From: Rubricoccaceae bacterium
GTDB lineage: Bacteria; Bacteroidota; Rhodothermia; Rhodothermales; Rubricoccaceae
NCBI GenBank assembly: GCA_024639085.1
Contig: JAHEJB010000002.1
Coordinates: forward strand, 15,696-54,902
Length of the DNA: 39,207 bases
Direction: 5' to 3'
Shown here piece after piece: positions 1 through 8,208 of this stretch (the first letter of the stretch is position 1; every line of letters begins with the position of its first letter). The position numbers and the translations under genes are program-made. The notes beneath the pieces are model-generated. The model had not been told where the DNA came from and made no database searches. It saw only the letters and a program-made list of their open reading frames with translations.

Positions 1-2
1 TT

Positions 3-2621
3 GCGCCCGCCGCGCTTTTACTTCTGATTCTTCTCTCGGCCTGTTCCCAGACACGTCGCGTTTACGAAGTCACGGAGGTAGACCGACCGCGGGACGTGCA
101 GAGCGACTCGCTGGAGATCGAGGTACAGCGCGCTCGCGTGACCTACATTCAGCCGGCGCGACCCACGCCGGATGTGGCTCCAACGCGCTCGGTGGATATG
201 TTTTCTACCGTCCTGGATCTGTCGTTCGACTTCGAAGCAAAGGCAGTCAACGGTTCGGCGGAGGTTCGAGCAATCAGCTTAAGCGACGGATTGGAATCAT
301 TCTACCTGCACGCCGTGGGGATGGATATCCACGATGTTGAATCGTTGCTAGAAACAGGCAGAGGTGTACTTCCAGTCACTTACGCGTACGATGGACGCAG
401 GCTGACGATCACCCCGTCTCGCCCTCTTGCCTTCGATGAGGCGCTTCGCATTCAAATTGATTACACGGCTCATCCCATGGAAACGAGCGGGCAGAGCGGC
501 CTGTCGTTTTCGGGATATGGACTCTACTTCATCGACCCTGTCGAGGACGATCCTTTTCGCCATACGCAGATTTGGACGCAGGGCCAGACCGAAAACAACC
601 GCCGCTGGTTTCCTACGTGGGATTACCCCGATGACAAACAAACGTTCGACATCGCCTTGACCGTGCCCGAAAGCATGATGACGTTTGGCAATGGAACCAT
701 GGTAGAGTCTGCGCCCTCTGGCCCAGGTATGAGGCGCGACCGTTGGGTGCTGGATGAGTATCCAACATCGTCCTACCTGGCTGCTTTTGTCGTTGGCGAA
801 TTCGCCGCAGTCGAGGATGAATACGAGGGGGCAGACAGTACGACCGTGCCGCTTACCTATATAGTGGAGCACGACTACGCTGATGATGCACTTCGCATCT
901 TCGGAGAGACGCCGGATATGATTCGTATTTACGAGGAGGAGACGGGCGTTCGCTATCCGTGGCCGAACTACAAGCAGGCCGTAGTACGCGATTTCACGGC
1001 AGGGGGGATGGAAAACACGACGCTCACGATCCTGACAGAGCGCGTGCAAACGCACGAACGCGGTTACCTGGATTACAACGCGCGTGATCTCATCGCCCAC
1101 GAACTGGCGCATCAATGGTTTGGTGACCTCGCGACGGCCAAGGACTGGGCGAATCTCGCGATCAACGAAAGTTTTGCCTCCTATATGGAGGAAATTTATC
1201 TCGAAAACGCGTTTGGACGAGATGCTGCGCAGGCCCACGGCATCGAAGATCGCCATGCCTATTTCGAACAGGCCAAAAGTCTTAGGCGACCCATCGTGTG
1301 GTACGGCTTCAGGCAAGAGGGACAGATGTTCGACCGCCACACGTACCAGAAAGGTGGCCAGGTTCTGAACCAGTTGCGTTTCGAGCTTGGCGATGAAACG
1401 TGGCGTCGCGGCATTCACAAGTTCCTGACTGACAACGCCGGCGAGCCCGTCGAAGTAGATGACCTTCGACTCGCGATGGAATCGGTTTCAGGACGAGGCC
1501 TCCGACGCTTCTTCAGCCAGTGGTTCTACAACCCTGGACATCCAACGCTGGATGTGGAGCAGGCCTACTTCGGCGGCTCCAATCTGTATACGATACAGGT
1601 AGCTCAAGCACAGAGTAGGACGCAGGAGCCCATTTTTGCGTTTGATGTCAATGTGGAGCTGAACTTCCCAACAGCGCCGCGTGAGTTGCACAGATTGCAG
1701 GTTGCATCCCCTGACACCACATTCAGGTTTACCGTGCCCGAGCAACCCACATTCGTGCGTTTTGACGAAGGCAACTGGCTGCTGGGCGATATCTCGCTGA
1801 AGATACCGGTTGCCGAGCTGACGGCGATGGCCTCAGGAGACGACGAGATGGCGGGGCGGTACGATGCCGTCGAAGCCCTTGCAGATCGTTCGGATAGCCC
1901 CATTGCACGCGAGGCACTGGTCCGGGCGCTGGCGGATGACCACCCGCTGGTACGACGCCTGGCCGTTGAATCGCTCGAAACCTATTTGCGCTCTCCGGGA
2001 GTTGCGGAAGCGCTTGGGCGAACGGCCCGCGATGAAGACGTGGGGGTGCGTCAGGCGGCGCTAAACGTGCTTGGCGGCACCGAAAACGTCGGATTGCTCG
2101 AGGCGGTGCTAAGAGGCGCGCTCGCCGATTCTTCCTACGGTGTTGTTGCGACGTCAATCGACTTGTTTACCCAGCGATTCCCCGAGAAAGCGTTATTGGC
2201 GTACGAGGAAAACGAGCTATTTGAGCTTACGTCGTGGATGGGAACGGTTGAGATGGCGCTCATACAGGCACTGGCGACACTGGATGTGGAAGAAGGTGGG
2301 GGATATGTTCTTGCCCGCGCCGGAGCCAACAACCCTGATGACGTACGCGTATCGGCGGTAGCAGCGATCGCACCGTTGGCATTGAGTCACGTCGCGCTTC
2401 GGGGTTTGTCCAGAGAAGCTCTACGCGGATATCTGGGTGATAGACTCGAGGCTGTTCGCTTGCGCGCTGCACGAGGATTGGGCACTCTCGGCGTAGATGT
2501 GGACATTGAGGCTCTTGAAGAGCAGCTTGAACACGAGGAGAGCGATGATGTAAAAGATGCGATTCGGACAGCGCTAAGGCAGATTCGCGGACGCGCTGGT
2601 GGAACGCATATAGGGCAGTAG
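3..2621 (+). CDS. M1 family metallopeptidase, lipoprotein, with C-terminal HEAT-like repeats (5' truncated by window edge)
   Basis: Frame stays open upstream of the listed GTG at 96 and reads APALLLLILLSACSQTRRVYEV..., a lipobox (LSAC). GGMENTT and HELAHQWFGD (HExxH) match the gluzincin M1 active site. C-terminus has helical repeats (GRYDAVEALADR.., HPLVRRLAVESL, VRQAALNVLG). Confidence 0.92.
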   Translation, partial: APAALLLLILLSACSQTRRVYEVTEVDRPRDVQSDSLEIEVQRARVTYIQPARPTPDVAPTRSVDMFSTVLDLSFDFEAKAVNGSAEVRAISLSDGLESFYLHAVGMDIHDVESLLETGRGVLPVTYAYDGRRLTITPSRPLAFDEALRIQIDYTAHPMETSGQSGLSFSGYGLYFIDPVEDDPFRHTQIWTQGQTENNRRWFPTWDYPDDKQTFDIALTVPESMMTFGNGTMVESAPSGPGMRRDRWVLDEYPTSSYLAAFVVGEFAAVEDEYEGADSTTVPLTYIVEHDYADDALRIFGETPDMIRIYEEETGVRYPWPNYKQAVVRDFTAGGMENTTLTILTERVQTHERGYLDYNARDLIAHELAHQWFGDLATAKDWANLAINESFASYMEEIYLENAFGRDAAQAHGIEDRHAYFEQAKSLRRPIVWYGFRQEGQMFDRHTYQKGGQVLNQLRFELGDETWRRGIHKFLTDNAGEPVEVDDLRLAMESVSGRGLRRFFSQWFYNPGHPTLDVEQAYFGGSNLYTIQVAQAQSRTQEPIFAFDVNVELNFPTAPRELHRLQVASPDTTFRFTVPEQPTFVRFDEGNWLLGDISLKIPVAELTAMASGDDEMAGRYDAVEALADRSDSPIAREALVRALADDHPLVRRLAVESLETYLRSPGVAEALGRTARDEDVGVRQAALNVLGGTENVGLLEAVLRGALADSSYGVVATSIDLFTQRFPEKALLAYEENELFELTSWMGTVEMALIQALATLDVEEGGGYVLARAGANNPDDVRVSAVAAIAPLALSHVALRGLSREALRGYLGDRLEAVRLRAARGLGTLGVDVDIEALEEQLEHEESDDVKDAIRTALRQIRGRAGGTHIGQ

Positions 2622-2627
2622 AAGGAC

Positions 2628-3002
2628 ATGAGCTCAGATTTCAAAATTCGAAAAGAAGAACCCGTCGGGCAATGGCTGAAACGCCTACCCAGTCAGCAAT
2701 CTGCTATCCTCACTGAACTTCGAGCGCTTGTTCGGGCAAACGCGCCTCACTTGGAAGAGGCGGTCAAGTGGTCGGCGCCGTGGTATGTAGGCAATCAGAA
2801 CGTCATCTACCTGGCTTGCCACAAGAACTACGCGGTATTTGGCGTTTGCAACGGTGCCCATCTCGATAACGCGGATGGCTTAATTGAGGGAATAGGGAAA
2901 GACATGCGGCACATTAAGGTGCCCTCGTTCGAGAACACTCCAAAACACAAGCTTCTCGCCGTATTGGAGAGTGCCGTGGCGTACGACGAGTCGTTGGTCT
3001 GA
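2628..3002 (+). CDS. DUF1801 (YdhG-like) domain protein
   Basis: 124 aa; LRALVRANAPHLEEAVKWSAPWYVGNQNVIYLACHKNYAVFGV is typical of DUF1801. Confidence 0.75.
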   Translation: MSSDFKIRKEEPVGQWLKRLPSQQSAILTELRALVRANAPHLEEAVKWSAPWYVGNQNVIYLACHKNYAVFGVCNGAHLDNADGLIEGIGKDMRHIKVPSFENTPKHKLLAVLESAVAYDESLV

Positions 3003-3053
3003 GACACCGGTTCAGGTCGCTATCTTCCACGCCAGCTTTTCTGGCCTCACAGC

Positions 3054-4160
3054 ATGGACGAACTCCTTCAGCGTGTCGAAGCGCTCGAAACTTATCTAGA
3101 CATAGAAGGACGAAAGTCGCGGCTCGCCGATTTGCAGAAGCTTCGACTAGACCCGTCGTTTTGGGATGACCCAGAAGCCGCGCAGGAAATCGAGAAGGAA
3201 GTTTCTCTTCAGACGGGCTGGGTGGAAGCCTACGAGTCGCTGGCGCGCCGCCGCGATGACATTCTGACGCTGCAGGAACTGCAGGTTGAGGAAGATGACG
3301 CCGATCTGGTGGGCGAGATTGAGAAGGAGGGAAGACTCCTGGAGCGCGAAGTAGGCGCCCTCGAACTGCGTGGAATGCTCTCCGGCGAAGACGATCACCG
3401 CGATGCTATCGTGAACATCAACCCGGGTGCTGGAGGCACGGAGGCTCAGGATTGGGCCGAGATGCTACTCCGCATGTACACGCGCTACGGTGAGCAACAG
3501 GGTTGGAGCGTGTCGTTACTTGAACGGCAGGAAGGGGAGGGTGCCGGCATCAAGAGCGCAACGCTTCGCATCGAAGGCAACCTGGCTTATGGTTATCTCA
3601 AGGCCGAGAGCGGCGTCCACCGACTCGTTCGCATTTCGCCGTTCGATTCATCTGGACGGCGTCATACATCGTTCGCCAGTGTGTTCGTCTACCCTGAAAT
3701 TGACGACAATATTGAAGTCGATCTATCCAGTGGAGAACTGGAGTTGCAACGCTTCCACTCAGGCGGAAAAGGGGGACAGAATGTCAACAAAGTGGAAACG
3801 GGAGTACGGTACGTGTGGACGGGGGAGCTTTCGAATGGGGAGAAAGTGAAGGTGGCTGCAGAGAGCACAGAAGAGCGCAGCCAGCTCCAGAATCGTGAGC
3901 GATCGATGGCGATGCTGAAGAGTCGTATCTATGGAATGGAACAGCAAATACGGGAGGCAGCGAAGGATGAATTAGAGGGAAGCAAGAAGAAGATCGAGTG
4001 GGGTAGCCAAATCCGTTCGTACGTCTTCCAACCTTACACGATGGTCAACGATCTCCGCACCGACACAAAAATCACAGACGTTCAGGGTGTGATGGACGGC
4101 GACCTTGAACCGTTCATCAAGGCATATCTGTTGCAGGAGACAAGCAGCTCAGAGGGCTAG
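3054..4160 (+). CDS. prfB: Peptide chain release factor 2
   Basis: GGQNVNKVETGVRY (GGQ motif), INPGAGGTEAQDWAEMLLRMY, SPFDSSGRRHTSFASV. Single uninterrupted frame. Confidence 0.97.
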   Translation: MDELLQRVEALETYLDIEGRKSRLADLQKLRLDPSFWDDPEAAQEIEKEVSLQTGWVEAYESLARRRDDILTLQELQVEEDDADLVGEIEKEGRLLEREVGALELRGMLSGEDDHRDAIVNINPGAGGTEAQDWAEMLLRMYTRYGEQQGWSVSLLERQEGEGAGIKSATLRIEGNLAYGYLKAESGVHRLVRISPFDSSGRRHTSFASVFVYPEIDDNIEVDLSSGELELQRFHSGGKGGQNVNKVETGVRYVWTGELSNGEKVKVAAESTEERSQLQNRERSMAMLKSRIYGMEQQIREAAKDELEGSKKKIEWGSQIRSYVFQPYTMVNDLRTDTKITDVQGVMDGDLEPFIKAYLLQETSSSEG

Positions 4161-4163
4161 CGC

Positions 4164-5783
4164 ATGACCGAGCGCTTCGACTATCTCGTTATTGGTTCCG
4201 GCGTGGCTGGGCTGACCTTCGCATTGAAGGTGGCCCAGCATGGGAAAGTCGCAATCGTAACGAAAAAGGCCTCCGCGGAATCGAACACGAACTACGCGCA
4301 GGGCGGAATTGCCGCCGTCATGGATCCCACCGACGATGTGGAGGCGCACATCAAGGACACCCTAATTGCTGGCGCTGGTCTTTGCGAAGAGGAGATCGTC
4401 CGGATCGTTGTTACGGAAGGTCCTCAGCGCGTGCGCGAGCTGATGGAACTCGGCGCGCGGTTCGACCGCGAAGAAGATGGAGATTTACATCTTGGTCGGG
4501 AGGGCGGTCACTCAGCGAATCGCATTGTCCATGCGGCCGACATGACGGGAAGGGAGGTGGAACGGGCGCTACTTGCCGCTGTCCGAAGCGATCAGAACAT
4601 CCGGCTCTTCGAGTATCACTTCGTCCTCGAGCTTATCACGGAGCACCACCTGGGGGAGAAAGTATCCGCCGTCTGGCCTGACTTGCATTGTTATGGAGCG
4701 TATGTGCTGGACGAAGAGGCGCAACGCGTTGACACAATCCTCGCCAAAACAACGCTGCTAGCTGCTGGCGGCGCCGGGCAGGTTTACGCGCACACGACGA
4801 ATCCATCAGTAGCCACAGGTGACGGTATTGCAATGGCTTACCGCGCAAAAGCCGCCATCGCAAATATGGAGTTCATTCAGTTCCACCCGACAAGTTTGTA
4901 TCTGCCTGGTGTGGACTTTGGCGGGCGTTCGTTCTTGATAACGGAGGCCGTTCGCGGCGACGGGGGGCTGCTCACGAATCTTGGCGGTGAGCGCTTTATG
5001 CCCGACTACGATGACCGCGAAGAATTAGCACCGCGTGATATCGTGGCCCGTGCCATCGACGACCAGATGAAGCGTCGGGGTGAGCCTCACGTTTGGCTGG
5101 ACATCTCACACAAACCAACTGATGAAATCCTGCGGCACTTTCCAAACATCCAGGAAACGTTGCTCGAACACGGTATAGACATGACATCAGGACCTATTCC
5201 AGTCGTCCCGGCGGCGCACTATACGTGTGGTGGTGTGAGGGTGGATGAGTACGCGAGAACAAGCATCGCAGGTCTGTTTGCGTGTGGTGAGGTAACCTGT
5301 TCGGGGCTTCACGGCGCAAATCGGCTGGCATCGAACTCATTGTTGGAGGCACTTGTTTTTGCGCATCGTGCGATCGAGCCCGCTGTGGAGCATGCAAGTC
5401 TCGGTGAATGGAAAGAAAGCGTCCCAGCGTGGGATGAGAGCGGTACGCACAACACAAAAGAGTGGGTGCTCGTGCAACACAACAAGCAGGAAGTCAGGCG
5501 ATTAATGAGCGACTATGTTGGCATCGTGCGATCCACGCTTCGTCTGGAAAGGGCATCCAGGCGTGTAACGCTTCTTTACCAGGAAACGGAAGACTTCTAC
5601 GAGCGGACGCGCGTGTCGTCGGCCGTGTGCGAGTTGCGAAATCTCATCGCGGTTGCCCACCTCATTGTCGAAAGCGCAAAAAGACGGACGGAAAGCCGAG
5701 GCCTCCATTACATGGCCGACTATCCGGAGCCGGATCCTCTGCAGGTTCACGACACGGTTTTTGAGTATGTGCGAAGCGCATAA
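4164..5783 (+). CDS. nadB: L-aspartate oxidase
   Basis: FAD-binding N-terminus DYLVIGSGVAGLTFALKVA; NYAQGGIAAV; EFIQFHPTSLY; HYTCGGVRVDEYARTSIAGLFACGEVTCSGLHGANRLASNSLLEALV. Confidence 0.96.
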   Translation: MTERFDYLVIGSGVAGLTFALKVAQHGKVAIVTKKASAESNTNYAQGGIAAVMDPTDDVEAHIKDTLIAGAGLCEEEIVRIVVTEGPQRVRELMELGARFDREEDGDLHLGREGGHSANRIVHAADMTGREVERALLAAVRSDQNIRLFEYHFVLELITEHHLGEKVSAVWPDLHCYGAYVLDEEAQRVDTILAKTTLLAAGGAGQVYAHTTNPSVATGDGIAMAYRAKAAIANMEFIQFHPTSLYLPGVDFGGRSFLITEAVRGDGGLLTNLGGERFMPDYDDREELAPRDIVARAIDDQMKRRGEPHVWLDISHKPTDEILRHFPNIQETLLEHGIDMTSGPIPVVPAAHYTCGGVRVDEYARTSIAGLFACGEVTCSGLHGANRLASNSLLEALVFAHRAIEPAVEHASLGEWKESVPAWDESGTHNTKEWVLVQHNKQEVRRLMSDYVGIVRSTLRLERASRRVTLLYQETEDFYERTRVSSAVCELRNLIAVAHLIVESAKRRTESRGLHYMADYPEPDPLQVHDTVFEYVRSA

Positions 5784-5801
5784 CGAGGCTGCGTCGGCCA
5801 A

Positions 5802-5833
5802 GGCTCGGGATCACGGCATTGCATGATCGAGCC
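5802..5833 (+). terminator. Possible hairpin 3' of nadB (no U-tract)
   Basis: ggctc(gg)gatca-cggcattgca-tgatc-gagcc: 10 bp with a 2-nt bulge, 18 nt after the nadB stop. Confidence 0.35.
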
Positions 5834-5918
5834 GCAAGCATTCTCGGTGAAGGCTGCTTCTATCGCTTTCTGAGCCGATTTGACGTTTGTAGAGCGGCTT
5901 CCGCAGGGCCTCAAATCG

Positions 5919-5950
5919 TTGCCTGATGCGCTCTAATCGCCGTATATTGT
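5919..5950 (+). promoter_or_regulatory. Candidate Bacteroidota-type promoter for the rimP-nusA-infB operon
   Basis: TTG (5919-5921), 21-nt spacer, TATATTGT (5943-5950), similar but not identical to the -33 TTTG / -7 TAnnTTTG consensus. Confidence 0.35.
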
Positions 5951-5979
5951 GGCGCTCCACTCGCTGGGGCGACAGTCTG

Positions 5980-6002
5980 AGGCGGGTTTTCCGCCTTTTG
6001 TT
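5980..6002 (+). promoter_or_regulatory. Terminator/attenuator-like hairpin in rimP leader
   Basis: AGGCGG-gtttt-CCGCCT followed by tttgttgttt; 6-bp GC-rich stem plus U-rich tract inside the rimP 5' leader. Confidence 0.6.
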
Positions 6003-6026
6003 GTTTCTGAGCTTCTGCGCAGACGA

Positions 6027-6051
6027 CGCCTGTTCCTGGAACGGGCGTTTT
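6027..6051 (+). promoter_or_regulatory. Second leader hairpin immediately upstream of rimP start
   Basis: cgcctgttcc-t-ggaacgggcg: near-perfect inverted repeat (one T-G pair), then TTTT; rimP ATG at 6056. Confidence 0.55.
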
Positions 6052-6055
6052 CCGT

Positions 6056-6532
6056 ATGAACCCACTACCCACAATCAACCCATTGGCTGCACGCATCCAA
6101 ACCCTCGCTGAGGACGCTGTGGATGGCACCGAACTCTTCGTCGTTGACGTAGACGTTCGTGGTCGGACGGGCAGTCGCGTTGTGGAAGTATATGTGGACA
6201 GCGCTATCGGCGCTGGGCTCGACGACATCGCCCAAACCAGTCGTCGGCTCAGTTTCTTGTTAGACACTGAAGACCTGATCAAGGGTAAATACAACCTCCA
6301 GGTTTCTTCGCCGGGAGCGAATCGACCGCTTGCAAGTCCGTGCCAATACCCGCGCCATGTTGGGCGTAGTCTACGAATAGTGCATACGGATGGCGCTGAA
6401 GAAGTCACAGTTGTTGGCACCTTGACCGCTGTAGGTGACGACACCATTACCCTGACCTTAAAAGGCAAGGCATCGCCCCTCGAACTTCCCTTCACTGCAA
6501 TCCAGGAGGCGCGTGTTGAGCTACCCTGGTAG
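6056..6532 (+). CDS. rimP: Ribosome maturation factor RimP
   Basis: GTELFVVDVDVRGRTGSRVVEVYVDS, KYNLQVSSPGANRPL; located directly upstream of nusA. Confidence 0.92.
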   Translation: MNPLPTINPLAARIQTLAEDAVDGTELFVVDVDVRGRTGSRVVEVYVDSAIGAGLDDIAQTSRRLSFLLDTEDLIKGKYNLQVSSPGANRPLASPCQYPRHVGRSLRIVHTDGAEEVTVVGTLTAVGDDTITLTLKGKASPLELPFTAIQEARVELPW

Positions 6533-6559
6533 CCGCGCCCCGAACCCTCCCCGACCCTC

Positions 6560-8146
6560 ATGCAAAGTACCGTGCTCGTATCCGCGTTCGCAGAGATTGC
6601 GCGCGAGAAAGACATCGACCGAGATACGCTTCAGGTCATCGTCGAGGACGTGTTCCGCACGTTGATCAAGAAGCGCTACGGCGCGGATGACCCGGAAGCC
6701 TTTGAAGTCATCTTTAACCCAGACAATGGGGACTACCAGATCATTCACATCCGTGAGGTCGTGGAAGATTATGACTTGGAAGACCCGGTGACCCAGATTG
6801 AACTTTCCGACGCGATCGAGATAGACGAGGATTACGAGGTTGAAGACGAAGTGGCCGAGACGATCCAGATCAACGATTTTGGTCGCCGCGCAGTGCAAAT
6901 GGCCTTGCAGACGTTCCGGCAGAAGATTCGCGACATCGAGAAGGAGAACATCTATCGCGATTACTCCGAGTTGATGAACGAGATCGTCGTCGGTGAGATC
7001 TACCAGACGCGTCGTCGTGAGGTGCTGATCATCCACAACAAAGTCGAACTCGTCATCCAGAAGGAAGGCCAGATTTACAAAGACCGATACCGCAAAGGCG
7101 ACATGATTCGCGCCGTCGTTGAAGAGGTCATTCCCGCCGAACAGGCAGGAGCCGGCCCGCAGGTTGTTATCAGCCGCACTGCCCCAGTGTTTATAGAGCG
7201 CCTGTTTGAGCTCGAAGTGCCGGAGATCTACGATGGAATCGTCGAGATCAAGAACGTGGTGCGTATGCCCGGCGATCGTGCCAAAGTGGCCGTAGTTAGC
7301 CACGACGATCGCGTAGACCCGGTCGGCGCCTGTGTCGGCGTCAAAGGCAGTCGAATCCACGCCGTCGTTCGCGAGCTTGGCAACGAAAACATCGACGTCA
7401 TTCCGTGGACGAAGGACAAGGTGGAGTTCATCAAGCGCTCTCTCGCGCCAGCAAAACCAATTCAGGTAACGCTTCACGATGAGCTTGACCCGCCGCGTGC
7501 TCGTGTAACGGTGCCCGCGGATGAGGTGTCTATGGCTATCGGCCGCGGAGGACAAAATATCCGCCTCGCCTCAAAACTGACCGGCTACGAGCTTGACGTT
7601 TACCGCGATATCCGCTCTGACGAGGAAGACGTGGAGATCGAAGAATTCTCCGACGCCATTCCGGCCGAGATGATTCAGAAGCTGAAGAACATCGGCTGTG
7701 ATACAGCCAAGGCAGTGCTCGAACTTTCTCCGGATGAATTGGCGCGGCGCACAGATCTGCCTGTGGAAACCACACAGAAGATTGTGATGCTGATGAAGGC
7801 AGAGTTCGTTAATGAGGAGGAGGAGGCAGCGGCGGCTAAAGCGCTCCTCGAAGAAGCGGCTGCTTCTTCGGAGAATGCTGAAGAAGAGGTTGATGCCTTC
7901 GAGGTTGCAGAAGAAGTGGCTGATGCTGTTGAAACCCCTGCGGATGAGGAGGATTCTACAGGCGACGAGCCAGCGATCGACGACGTGGTTGATGAAGCTC
8001 CAGCTGCTGAGAGTGACGAGGAAGAAGAGATGGTTTCAGACGAAGAGACGACCTCCGAAGGCGAGTCAGTTGAAACAGTCGAAGCCGCGAGTCTTCCAGA
8101 ATCCGAAGAAGCCGACGAGACCAAGGAAGAGCCTGCAGGCACCTGA
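6560..8146 (+). CDS. nusA: Transcription termination/antitermination protein NusA with acidic C-terminal tail
   Basis: S1 region, KH region VGVKGSRIHAVVRELGNENIDVIPW, DEVSMAIGRGGQNIRLASKLTGYELDVY. Confidence 0.97.
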   Translation: MQSTVLVSAFAEIAREKDIDRDTLQVIVEDVFRTLIKKRYGADDPEAFEVIFNPDNGDYQIIHIREVVEDYDLEDPVTQIELSDAIEIDEDYEVEDEVAETIQINDFGRRAVQMALQTFRQKIRDIEKENIYRDYSELMNEIVVGEIYQTRRREVLIIHNKVELVIQKEGQIYKDRYRKGDMIRAVVEEVIPAEQAGAGPQVVISRTAPVFIERLFELEVPEIYDGIVEIKNVVRMPGDRAKVAVVSHDDRVDPVGACVGVKGSRIHAVVRELGNENIDVIPWTKDKVEFIKRSLAPAKPIQVTLHDELDPPRARVTVPADEVSMAIGRGGQNIRLASKLTGYELDVYRDIRSDEEDVEIEEFSDAIPAEMIQKLKNIGCDTAKAVLELSPDELARRTDLPVETTQKIVMLMKAEFVNEEEEAAAAKALLEEAAASSENAEEEVDAFEVAEEVADAVETPADEEDSTGDEPAIDDVVDEAPAAESDEEEEMVSDEETTSEGESVETVEAASLPESEEADETKEEPAGT

Positions 8147-8208
8147 CATCATTCCGTATCCTTAAGACTGGCCGGGTCATCCGGCTTTGAGTAACCAAAA
8201 CGGCCTCT

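Noticed and set aside
348-1418. 356-aa minus-strand ORF opposite the M1 peptidase
   Set aside because: Antisense to a gene with clear catalytic motifs; no recognisable family.
6521-7555. 344-aa minus-strand ORF opposite nusA
   Set aside because: Antisense shadow of nusA; no signal, motif or independent upstream region.
8171-8187. gccgg-gtcat-ccggc-ttt hairpin between nusA and infB as an internal terminator
   Set aside because: Only a 5-bp stem and three Ts; too weak to call.
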